Assembly: GCA_950097015.1 (NCBI GenBank)
Contig: CATNEN010000001.1
Coordinates: 9,915,001-9,979,000, forward strand
Reading direction: 5' to 3'
Source of the DNA: Macrostomum hystrix
Taxonomy: Eukaryota; Platyhelminthes; Macrostomidae
Length of the DNA stretch: 64,000 bases
Part shown: positions 32,123 to 42,241 of the stretch, one piece after another
How the letters are laid out: every line of letters begins with the position of its first letter
Numbering within the stretch: the stretch's first letter is position 1
Translations under genes and position numbers: made by a program
The notes under the pieces: generated by a model
Told to the model about the DNA's origin: nothing
Databases searched by the model: none
What the model saw: the letters and a program-made list of their open reading frames with translations, nothing else

Positions 32123-32679
32123 TATTAGCATTTTTTTACCGAATCAATTTCTTTGTTTGAAATTCAAGGAAGATCTTTATCTGCAGAAATAGCATGCTGG
32201 CAGATAATTGCAAAGCCTCCACATATGTTAGTTATGATATAAGTTAGCTAAGTTAAAGCCATGATTCACGTTCCTGTATCCTGCCTGTGTAGTTTTACTG
32301 CTATGCATATCGGAAGGCGTTTTTGTAACCGTAGAACACCAGAAAAATAATTAATTAACTTTGTGTAACTAAGGCGATCTACATACTATATGGCATACTT
32401 GTGTGTTGCCTGCCTGTGTGTTCTAGCCTGCCAATTTTGTTGCATTGTTGCTTGCATACAAATTCATTTGTACTTTTCAAGCATTAGCTTCTATCTAACA
32501 CGTGTTCAGGCCAAAACTGTTCATAAAAAAATAAAAACACTGAAATACTATATCGCATATGCTTGAGAACAACATAAAAGAATGCAAAAATGATGAATCC
32601 TGTAATATGTATGCTAATTTATTTTTACTAATGGAACTATTTTCTGATTACTCGTAGAAAAAAAAAGATGAGCCTAAGG
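32123..32679. other. No gene seen
   Basis: AT-rich DNA ending in a short A run at 32655-32668 before the array. Confidence 0.5.
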
Positions 32680-33690
32680 AGATTGAAGAGTGCCAAGAGG
32701 GATTGAAGAGTGCCAAGAGAGATTGAAGAGTGCCAAGAGGGATTGAAGAGTGCCAAGAGGGATTGAAGAGTGCCAAGAGGGATTGAAGAGTGCCAAGAGG
32801 GATTGAAGAGTGCCAAGAGGGATTGAAGAGTGCTAACAGAGATTGAAGAGTGCCAAGAAGGATTGAAGAGTGCCAAGAGAGCTTTAAGAGTGCCATGAGA
32901 GATTGAAGAGTGCTAAGAGGGATTGAAGAGTGCCAAGAGGGATTGAAGAGTGCCAAGAGGGATTGAAGAGTGCCAAGAGGGATTGAAGAGTGCCAAGAGG
33001 GATTGAAGAGTGCCAAGAGGGATTGAAGAGTGCTAACAGAGATTGAAGAGTGCCAAGAAGGATTGAAGAGTGCCAAGAGAGCTTGAAGAGTGCCAAGAGA
33101 GCTTGAAGAGTGCCAAGAGAGATTGAAGAGTGCCAAGAGGGATTGAAGAGTGCCAAGAGGGATTGAAGAGTGCCAAGAGGGATTGAAGAGTGCTAACAGA
33201 GATTGAAGAGTGCCAAGAAGGATTGAAGAGTGCCAAGAGAGCTTGAAGAGTGCCATGAGAGATTGAAGAGTGCTAAGAGGATTGAAGAGTGCCAAGAGAG
33301 ATTGAAGAGTGCTAAGAGGGATTGAAGAGTGCCAAGAGGGATTGAAGAGTGCTAACAGAGATTGAAGAGTGCTAACAGAGATTGAAGAGTGCCAAGAGGG
33401 ATTGAAGAGTGCCAAGAGAGATTGAAGAGTGCCAAGAGGGATTGAAGAGTGCTAACAGAGATTGAAGAGTGCTAACAGAGATTGAAGAGTGCCAAGAGGG
33501 ATTGAAGAGTGCCAAGAGGGATTGAAGAGTGCCAAGAGAGATTGAAGAGTGCCAAGAGGATTGAAGAGTGCCAAGAGGATTGAAGAGTGCCAAGAGGGAT
33601 TGAAGAGTGCTAACAGAGATTGAAGAGTGCTAACAGAGATTGAAGAGTGCTAAGAGGGATTGAAGAGTGCCAAGAGGATTGAAGAAATAC
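32680..33690. repeat. Minisatellite, 20-bp unit
   Basis: About 50 copies of GATTGAAGAGTGCCAAGAGG, with recurrent variants GCTAACAGA, AGCTTGAAG and one-base-shorter copies. Blocks of variants recur roughly every 160-180 bp, hinting at block duplication. Minus-strand frames of up to 255 codons are artefacts. Confidence 0.97.
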
Positions 33691-34230
33691 GAACGAGAGC
33701 CAGTAAGGACTACAAGTTTAAGAATAGCCTAGATGTCTCAGAAAGGAAGAAGCAGTGCCATTGACAGGCGGACAGATGACCTAGTGAAGGCCCCAGTTGA
33801 CCGATCGCTGGAGTAAGAAAGAGCATATGCACTCAATCTTAGAAGAGTTTTCTGGTCGCCCCAAACAGCTCAAGAGATTCATAAGCTCGGGCTGCGCAGG
33901 ATGGGTGTCAGAATTAATTGAATTTCTGGAGCTAAAAAAGCTGCAGAAAGGTCAGTCTGTACTTGTCCCTGGGCGGCGTCGACAGTAGAATAACAAAAAT
34001 CTTAGAAAATGTTGGTGGGCTAAATCTCAGGAGGATTTTTCTATTTGCTGATGCTATAGATAGCAATCTCATAAAATGTGACGCACCCCTTCCTTCCCTG
34101 TTGGCTGTTTTGCTTTCAAAATCGTTGAGACTCGACCTGGGTGAAATATAGTCTAATGATTGTGTGCCAATAACTCCCAATGGACCGATATACCTAAGGG
34201 ATCTAAAAACTAGAATAGTAGAAACTGAAA
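33691..34230. other. Spacer between two 20-bp arrays; unidentified frames
   Basis: Open stretches at 33797-33988 and 33963-34151 (plus) look faintly protein-like (GRPKQLKRFISSGCAGW, NLRRIFLFADAIDS) and could be parts of a decayed mobile element. No family was recognised. Confidence 0.3.
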
Positions 34231-34712
34231 TAAATATGAACACAGGGTGTGAGATATGAACACAGGGTGTGAGATATGAACACAGGATGTGAGATATGAA
34301 CACAGGGTGTGAGATATGAACACAGGGTGTGAGATATGAACACAGGGTGTGAGATATGAACACAGGGTGTAAGAAATGAACACAGGGTGTGAGATATGAA
34401 CACAGGGTGTGAGAAGGGTGTGAGATATGAACACAGGGTGTGAGATATGAACACAGGATGTGAGAAGGGTGTCAGATATGAACACAGGGTGTGAGATATG
34501 AACACAGGGTGTGAGATATGAACACAGTGTGTGGGATATGAACACAGGGTGTAAGAAATGAACACAGGGTGTGAGATATGAACGCAGGGTGTGAGAAGGG
34601 TGTGAGATATGAACACAGGGTGTGAGATATGAACACAGGATGTGAGAAGGGTGTCAGATATGAACACAGGGTGTGAGATATGAACACAGGGTGTGAGAAA
34701 TGAACACAGGAA
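34231..34712. repeat. Minisatellite, 20-bp unit
   Basis: About 23 copies of ATGAACACAGGGTGTGAGAT. Three copies carry an extra GAAGGGTGTGAG-type insertion, and a block of about 180 bp containing two such insertions is repeated (34400-34480 and 34580-34660). Confidence 0.95.
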
Positions 34713-34864
34713 GTCTTAAAGTAATGATAGCCGCTTTAAATTTATTTGCAGAAAAAAAATTAAACAAAACTGCTTATGCTTAGAATACGCTTATAACAAT
34801 AATTAACTAAATCTTCGTACGAGCTGCAGTTTCATAAAGAACATCGTGAACTACTCCAGAGAGT

Positions 34865-36094
34865 CTACAAGTGCCTTTGTCGCGTAGAATCTAGACCCGA
34901 AGTCGGCAGACATGTCCTACAGAGCAGACAGTTGAGAATGCTGTACAGGAAATTCTGCAGGGCTGTACGGAACAGCTTATTAGCGTAGGCATAGATCAGA
35001 CTGTTGGTGCTAAAGTGCAGAATGTACAGCAGCTGAGCTGCCAGCCTTAACGCATTGTAGTACGCGTAGATGTGCTGCATGTTGGTGTGAAGGGTTGTAA
35101 ACAGCATCTGACCCATGGATAGGGCCACATAGTTTGGCAGATTAAATGCCAGATAGATGAAACAGAATCCCATCAACATGCGAGTGATCTGGCACTGATG
35201 CTTGCGCAGCTCCGGCTGCTGCTGCTGCTGCTGCTGCCGAGCATCGGCAATGCTCCCACCAGCGCTGCAGTTGCCGCAGCCTGCAGCTCCGCTGCCACTC
35301 GTCAGGCGTGTCGATGCAGCTCCGCAGCCGCCAGGCAGCATCTCTATGGCAACGGGATCCTGGAGTTCAGCAACACCTGGACAGCTGTTGAGGTTGCTGT
35401 CGCTGCTGACTTGTCGACCAGCTCCACTGCCCGCCCTGACGATGCTGCTGACTAGTCTGCGAACTCGGCACAGAATGAGGCAGTTCAGCAGAAGCAGGAT
35501 CAGGCCAGGCAGGAATGACACAATCAGAGCGTCGGCCAGCTGGAAAGCTCTGGCGTGATTGATGCCCGTTGGCACGCACATCATCGTGTTGTTGTGGCCG
35601 ACGGCGTGACCGAAGCCGACAGTCCAGCGGCAGTGCAGATTCCAGCCGATGGCTGCCGCCACGGCCAGCTTGATCAGCAGGCAGACCCGATGCGCGTTTC
35701 GCTTGCAGCCGGTCAGGCCGCTCGGCGCGCTCAGGAACAACAACCTGTCTATGGTAATAAGCACCAGCAGCCAGGGACTGAGCATTGAAGCCAGTCCGAA
35801 CAGGTAATTGGTTAGGAAGCAGGTGTACTGACTCCAGTTGTGCAGTCGGGTATAGCTCAGTGAGAAATAGAAGAGCAGCAGGAAGAAATCGTTAGCTGAT
35901 AGCAGGCGCAGTGTGGCAGACAGGTAGTGCCGCCTGACCGGCTCGCTCCAGAAGACGCAGAAATTAATTAAATTAGTTGTCATGCCCAGCAGTGCGAAGA
36001 ACATAGTGGCGTGCTGCAGCCAGCGAGTGTTTGGATAGCCAGTTGGACCGGAAGGGTCCATCGTGTCGTTGTTGATTAACAAGCTTTCATTCAT
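34865..36094 (-). CDS. Rhodopsin-class (class A) GPCR, intronless
   Basis: 409 aa, single exon. Seven hydrophobic helices at about 28-49, 58-81, 92-117, 136-155, 184-208, 303-328 and 352-374. N41 (TM1), D69 (TM2), C92 and C173 (expected disulfide), DR at 116-117 as DRL rather than DRY, and an NSLIY motif at 364-368 in place of NPxxY. N-glycosylation sites at N2 and N9. The third intracellular loop is long (about 90 residues), Ser/Gly-rich, with seven Gln before TM6 (RKHQCQITRML). It is closely similar to the receptor at 42242-46016, so the two are tandem paralogues. Ligand unknown; peptide-type receptors of invertebrates are the nearest guess. Minisatellites lie on both sides. Confidence 0.9.
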   Translation of the reverse strand: MNESLLINNDTMDPSGPTGYPNTRWLQHATMFFALLGMTTNLINFCVFWSEPVRRHYLSATLRLLSANDFFLLLFYFSLSYTRLHNWSQYTCFLTNYLFGLASMLSPWLLVLITIDRLLFLSAPSGLTGCKRNAHRVCLLIKLAVAAAIGWNLHCRWTVGFGHAVGHNNTMMCVPTGINHARAFQLADALIVSFLPGLILLLLNCLILCRVRRLVSSIVRAGSGAGRQVSSDSNLNSCPGVAELQDPVAIEMLPGGCGAASTRLTSGSGAAGCGNCSAGGSIADARQQQQQQQPELRKHQCQITRMLMGFCFIYLAFNLPNYVALSMGQMLFTTLHTNMQHIYAYYNALRLAAQLLYILHFSTNSLIYAYANKLFRTALQNFLYSILNCLLCRTCLPTSGLDSTRQRHL

Positions 36095-36459
36095 TGTCGA
36101 TTGCAGAATAGTGAGGTGCAGGATTTTTGGATTTTTAAGGAGAAAAAATGTTTGAAATTAAATTTTGAATGCACGCGCTGCTATTCTGGGATAATAACTA
36201 ACCTTGGGATAACTCTGGAAGCTAGAAAACCTGGAATGTATAATTCAAGTTAAACACATTGGGAGCTTGTGTACATGGGCACAATGCTGCCCCAAATAAA
36301 CTGTGTCCACTGATTTCTGATTGGCTCGGAATTGGGTAAAGATTATTCAGCCCCCTTCCCCAATCCCCACTGTTTCTCCTCTCTTCCAATTTTTTTCTAC
36401 CGAAATTCGATCTGGACTTTTTTGATTTTATTCTTAGCCACCAACACTTCCTACCTGCA
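36095..36459. other. 5' flank of the first GPCR
   Basis: Non-coding. No clear TATA box. Part of the long artefactual minus-strand frame starting in the neighbouring array. Confidence 0.5.
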
Positions 36460-37747
36460 TCTATAGGGTGAGATGCAGGTAGGGAGTGGAATAGACAATA
36501 GGGTGAGATGCAGGTAGGGAGTGAAATAGACAATAGGGTGAGATGCAGGTAGGGAGTGGAATGAGACAGTAGGGTGAGATGCAGGTAGGGAGTGGAATAG
36601 ATAGTAGGGTGAGATGCAGGCAGAGAGTGGAATAGACAGTAGGGTGAGATGCAGGTAGGGAGTGGAATGAGACAGTAGGGTGAGATGCAGGTAGGGAGTG
36701 GAATGAGACAGTAGGGTGAGATGCAGGTAGGGAGTGGAATGAGACAGTAGGGTGAGATGCAGGCAGAGAGTGGAATGAGACAGTAGGGTGAGATGCAGGT
36801 AGGGAGTGGAATGAGACAATAGGGTGAGATGCAGGTAGGGAGTGGAATGAGACAGTAGGGTGAGATGCAGGCAGAGAGTGGAATAGACAGTAGGGTGAGA
36901 TGCAGGTAGGGAGTGGAATGAGACAGTAGGGTGAGATGCAGGTAGGGAGTGGAATAGATAGTAGGGTGAGATGCAGGCAGAGAGTGGAATAGACAGTAGG
37001 GTGAGATGCAGGTAGGGAGTGGAATGAGACAGTAGGGTGAGATGCAGGTAGGGAGTGGAATGAGACAGTAGGATGAGATGCAGGTAGGGAGTGGAATGAG
37101 ACAGTAGGGTGAGATGCAGGCAGAGAGTGGAATGAGACAGTAGGGTGAGATGCAGGTAGGGAGTGGAATGAGACAATAGGGTGAGATGCAGGTAGGGAGT
37201 GGAATGAGACAGTAGGGTGAGATGCAGGCAGAGAGTGGAATAGACAGTAGGGTGAGATGCAGGTAGGGAGTGGAATGAGACAGTAGGGTGAGATGCAGGC
37301 AGAGAGTGGAATAGACAGTAGGGTGAGATGCAGGTAGGGAGTGGAATGAGACAGTAGGGTGAGATGCAGGCAGAGAGTGGAATAGACAGTAGGGTGAGAT
37401 GCAGGTAGGGAGTGGAATAGACAGTAGGGTGAGATGCAGGTAGGGAGTGGAATGAGACAGTAGGGTGAGATGCAGGTAGGGAGTGGAATGAGACAGTAGG
37501 GTGAGATGCAGGTAGGGAGTGGAATGAGACAGTAGGGTGAGATGCAGGTAGGGAGTGGAATAGATAGTAGGGTGAGATGCAGGTAGGGAGTGGAATGAGA
37601 CAGTAGGGTGAGATGCAGGCAGAGAGTGGAATGAGACAGTAGGGTGAGATGCAGGCAGAGAGTGGAATGAGACAGTAGGGTGAGATGCAGGCAGAGAGTG
37701 GAATGAGACAGTAGGGTGAGATGCAGGCAGAGAGTGGAATAGACAGT
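36460..37747. repeat. Minisatellite, 36/35-bp unit
   Basis: About 36 copies holding AGGGTGAGATGCAGGTAGGG or ...GGCAGAG, then AGTGGAATGAGACAGT (36 bp) or AGTGGAATAGACAGT (35 bp). Because 36 is a multiple of three, minus-strand frames of 516 and 444 codons run through it. They have the array's periodicity and no start context, so are not genes. Confidence 0.97.
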
Positions 37748-38289
37748 GCAGTTTTAGGATTTGAAAATACAAAAGTCATGTTCAATTAAAGTCGGCAGAG
37801 TTGGCGGTAATAAATTTACTGCTGAGTGTTTTTATTTCAGCAAACTCAAAAGTCTTCAGCTGGTTCAGTTCCAGCAAATTTCACGACTCAAACGAGCTAT
37901 TTTATGATTATTGGGATTAAACAAAGCATTTAACTAAAATACTAATGTTGTTCTAAGCAGCTAGTGGGGTGGGAAGCTGTTGATTTGCAGACGACTTTTT
38001 TCCTAGTAGTGACAATGCCCTGGTCTCTACGCTATTGCGTGGAGGAGACTCCAGCGAGGCAGTCAAATAAAAAAAAATACCGTCGGAGACTAGAGCCTAG
38101 GAACAATCTGCATTGCCCATAACAGACTTTGTATCTGAATTCAACCAGTAGCTGCCACAGCCCTTGACTCGATTCCCTCAAAAGCGCTAAATACACAATA
38201 GCACAAACAGGAGCTATAATTAAAATACAGGCTTGCTGATCTCTAAATGAGTGCCTGTTTCGCTTTATGCATAATTAGCTCCTTGTGCC
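37748..38289. other. Spacer between arrays, no gene seen
   Basis: AT-rich DNA with no supported frame or repeat. Confidence 0.5.
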
Positions 38290-39790
38290 TCCCCACTCTA
38301 TAGATATCACATTCTCCCATCTGTCTCCATAATCTCCCGATCTCCCATTCTCCCCTCTGGCTCCCCCACTCCCTAAATATCCAATTCTCCCCCCTGTCTC
38401 TCCCACTTCCTAAATCTCCCATTCTTCCCTCTGTCTCCCCCACTCCCTAAATCTCCCATTCTCCCCTCTGTCTCCCCCACTCCCTAAATCTCCCATTCTT
38501 CCCTCTGTCTCCCCCCACTCCCTAAATCTCCCATTCTCCCCTCTGTCTCCCCCACTCCCTAAATCTCCCATTCTCCCCTCTGTCTCCCCACTCCCCTGAT
38601 CTCCCAGTCTCCCCTCTGTCTCCCCCACTCCCTAAATCTCCCATTCTCCCCTCTGTCTCCCCCACTCCCTAAATCTCCCATTCTCCCCTCTGTCTCCCCA
38701 CTCCCCTGATCTCCCATTCTCCCCTCTGTCTCCCCCACTCCCTAAATCTCCCATTCTCCCCTCTGTCTCCCCACTCCCCTGATCTCCCAGTCTCCCCTCT
38801 GTCTCCCCCACTCCCTAAATCTCCCATTCTCCCCTCTGTCTCCCCCACTCCCTAAATCTCCCATTCTCCCCTCTGTCTCCCCACTCCCCTGATCTCCCAT
38901 TCTCCCCTCTGTCTCCCCCACTCCCTAAATCTCCCATTCTCCCCTCTGTCTCCCCCACTCCCTAAATCTCCCATTCTCCCCTCTGTCTCCCTCACTCCCT
39001 AAATCTCCCATTCTCCCCTCTGTCTCCCCACTCCCTAAATCTCCCATTCTCCCCTCTGTCTCCCCCACTCGCCAAATCTCCCATTCTCCCCTCTGTCTCC
39101 CCACTCCCCTGATCTCCCATTCTCCCCTCTGTCTCCCCCACTCCCTAAATCTCCCATTCTCCTCTCTGTCTCCCCCACTCCCTAAATCTCCCATTCTCCC
39201 CTCTGTCTCCCCACTCCCCTGATCTCCCATTCTCCCCTCTGTCTCCCCCACTCCCTAAATCTCCCATTCTCCCCTCTGTCTCCCCCACTCGCCAAATCTC
39301 CCATTCTCCTCTCTGTCTCCCCCACTCCCTAAATCTCCCATTCTCCCCTCTGTCTCCCCACTCCCCTGATCTCCCATTCTCCCCTCTGTCTCCCCCACTC
39401 CCTAAATCTCCCATTCTCCCCTCTGTCTCCCCACTCCCCTGATCTCCCATTCTCCCCTCTGTCTCCCCACTCCCTAAATCTCCCATTCTCCCCTCTGTCT
39501 CCCCGCTCCCTAAATCTCCCATTCTCCCCTCTGTCTCCCCACTCCCAAAATCTCCCATTCTCCCCTCTGTCTCCCCACTCCCTAAATCTCCCATTCTCCC
39601 CTCTGTCTCCCCGCTCCCTAAATCTCCCATTCTCCCCTCTGTCTCCCCACTCCCTAAATCTCCCATTCTCCCCTCTGTCTCCCCACTCCCTAAATCTCCC
39701 ATTCTCCCCTCTGTCTCCCCACTCCCTAAATCTCCCATTCTCCCCTCTGTCTCCCCACTCCCCTGATCTCCCATTCTCCCCTCTGTCTGT
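38290..39790. repeat. Minisatellite, 36/37-bp pyrimidine unit
   Basis: About 41 copies with core CTCCCATTCTCCCCTCTGTC, then TCCCCACTCC followed by CTAAAT or CCTGAT. Strongly C/T on the plus strand, so a triplex- or R-loop-prone polypurine/polypyrimidine tract 1.5 kb long. The two versions alternate in patterned blocks. Confidence 0.97.
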
Positions 39791-40334
39791 CCAGTCTAAT
39801 ATTAGCAACGAAAGTCTCCATTGGCATTCCTAGACCAACATTCGGATTGCAAAATTGATCGAATGACAAAGCACAAGGGGCCCACAATAATTTAAATAAA
39901 TTAATTATTAACAAAGCCTGTTCACTGCACCAAGAACTGCCTTAACTGCATATTTTAAAAATTGATGGGCAAAAATATTCGCATTTCAATTTTTTCCGAA
40001 TCTCCCCCAGGCCCCTTATCAGATTTTGCTGCATTTGTTGCTTTTTTATGCCAATGACCATCAATTGGCGATTTTGGCAGCTAATAAAGAAAGTCTAAAG
40101 ATTTTTTACTCATAAACAGTGTCCGTAAATATACTTCAAAGATAAGACAATCTCAGGAAAAAGCTTTCTATATGCTTGTCACCCACCGCTTTGTGAGTAG
40201 TGTGTTAATCTAAGAGAAGCACAAACGTATTATTAGAAAAAAATTTACTTCTTGCCGTTTTTCCTGCGATTACTGCTAAGATTCTTAATTATATTCCAGT
40301 TTAGAAACTGCGATGATTCTCGATATTATAAATT
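39791..40334. other. AT-rich spacer, no gene seen
   Basis: No motif was recognised. Confidence 0.5.
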
Positions 40335-40660
40335 TCTGGTCTCCAGCTCCGATTCCTGCTACGATTCCTGTAACAGTTCCAGCTACGATTCCTGCTACGA
40401 TTCCTGTAACAGTTCCAGCTACGATTCCTGCTACGATTCCTGTAACAGTTCCAGCTACGATTCCTGCTACGATTCCTGTAACAGTTCCAGCTACGATTCC
40501 TGTAACAGTTCCAGCTACGATTCCTGCTACGATTCCTGTAACAGTTCCAGCTACGATTCCTGCTACGATTATTGTAACAGTTCCAGCAACGATTCCTGTA
40601 ACAGTTCCAGCTACGATTCCTGCTACGATTCCTGTAACAGTTCAAACGACGATTCCTGCT
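40335..40660. repeat. Tandem repeat, 36 bp built of three 12-mers
   Basis: Twelve-mers ACGATTCCTGCT, ACGATTCCTGTA and ACAGTTCCAGCT in repeating order, some units dropped. All have length divisible by three, and two plus frames and one minus frame stay open (up to 180 codons). Three open frames at once argues for repeat structure rather than coding. Confidence 0.9.
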
Positions 40661-41524
40661 ATAATTTTTGTGAGGATTTCTTAATAATTATACTAGTTAG
40701 GATATTTTGTAATGCAACTAATGCTCAAACATGTCGGTTATGGCGTTGCCAAAATCCAATCAGTCACAGTCCAAGCATGCAAATGAATATGTGAAAATAA
40801 TTGAGCTTGTAAATCGACAGTGGGTCACAATGGTGTTTGCGCTCTTCATATTGTCCTTCTAGATTCTCGAGGCTTTAAAAATAACTTTTTAGACCTAAAA
40901 ATTTCCACCGTTCAAATTTCAAACGAGCCGCAGCGATGCATTGTTAAAGACGAGCTTACTTCTAGTTTTAGGCATTCAATTTCTAATCACAGTCAACCTT
41001 GCCTGACTAAACACAGCTTTGTTAGCACATTGATCGGGGGCTTTTAACCGGAAATTCCTTTCTTTCCGCTCTGGTACGTTCCTAGCTTTTTATAACTTTA
41101 AAACTGAGAAATGTACATACACCTGTTCCTGACATGTGTTAGACGTTTATGCACTTGTTAAACAGAGACCCAGGTGTTAGACAGCGATCTAACAGGATTA
41201 GAACTGATACTGATTAAAAGTACATTGAAGCCTTCTTTTTCATTTGCAAAACTAGTTTTATATTTAAATAATTTGTTATTAGACTGAATCTGCATTCGCA
41301 GCTTTCAACAGGACATGATGACAGAAGTAAAACATGATGACAGTCAGTCAAAATTATAGCTAACTACGAATAGTTTACTAGTTCAATTGACGAGCAAAAA
41401 AATGACGTAATATTTCAAACAAAGAATCTCGGGTTTCTACAAATCTTTTTGCCAACAACACTGCACAATAGTAGCAAATTGATAAACTTATATAAAAAAT
41501 TGGAATACGAAAGCAAAATATTTT
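40661..41524. other. No gene seen
   Basis: AT-rich intergenic DNA downstream of the second GPCR. A short frame at 40820-41047 has no motif. Confidence 0.5.
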
Positions 41525-42236
41525 CAGATAGCCAGTTAGATAGTTAGTTAGACAGGTAGTTCGACAGCTAGTTAGACAGCTAGTTAGACAGTTAGTTAGA
41601 CAGTTAGTTAGATAGTCAGTTAAATAGTTAGTTAGACAGGTAGTTAGACAGGTAGTTAGACAGCCAGTTAGACAGCTAGTTAGACAGCTAGTTAGATAGT
41701 CAGTTAAATAGTTAGTTAGACAGGTAGTTAGACAGTTAGTTAGACAGTTAGTTAGATAGTCAGTTAAATAGTTAGTTACACAGTTAGTTAGATAGTCAGT
41801 TAAATAGTTAGTTAGACAGTTAGTTAGATAGCCAGTTAGATAGCCAGTTAGATAGCCAGTTAGACAGTTAGTTAGATAGCCAGTTAGATAGCCAGTTAGA
41901 TAGCCAGTTAGATAGCCAGTTAGACAGTTAGTCAGTTAGACAGTTAGTTAGATAGCCAGTTAGATAGCCAGTTAGATAGCCAGTTAGATAGCCAGTTAGA
42001 CAGCCAGTTAGATAGCCAGTTAGATAGCCAGTTAGACAGTTAGTTAGATAGCCAGTTAGATAGCCAGTTAGATAGCCAGTTAGATAGCCAGTTAGACAGT
42101 TAGTTAGATAGCCAGTTAGATAGCCAGTTAGACAGCCAGTTAGATAGCCAGTTAGATAGCCAGTTAGACAGCCAGTTAGATAGCCAGTTAGATAGCCAGT
42201 TAGATAGCCAGTTAGACAGTTAGTTAGACAGCCAGG
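41525..42236. repeat. Minisatellite, 12-bp unit
   Basis: About 59 copies of GTTAGATAGCCA with GTTAGACAG, GTTAGTTAGACA and other variants. It ends five bases before the TAG of the second GPCR, so the gene's 3' UTR would be repeat. Confidence 0.97.
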
Positions 42237-42241
42237 TGTCA

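Noticed and set aside
33963-34151. FADA motif suggesting a reverse transcriptase active site
   Set aside because: Only one of the two aspartates is present and no other RT blocks lie around it.
36222-37785. Minus-strand frames of 516 and 444 codons with repeating CISPYCL/HSLPASHPT patterns
   Set aside because: They are the 36-bp array read in frame. Two overlapping frames stay open at once and there is no non-repeat coding part.
40252-40794. Plus-strand Ser/Cys/Tyr/Asp repeat protein of 180 codons
   Set aside because: The repeat unit is a multiple of 12 bp and three frames on two strands are open together. Flanks are AT-rich without start context.
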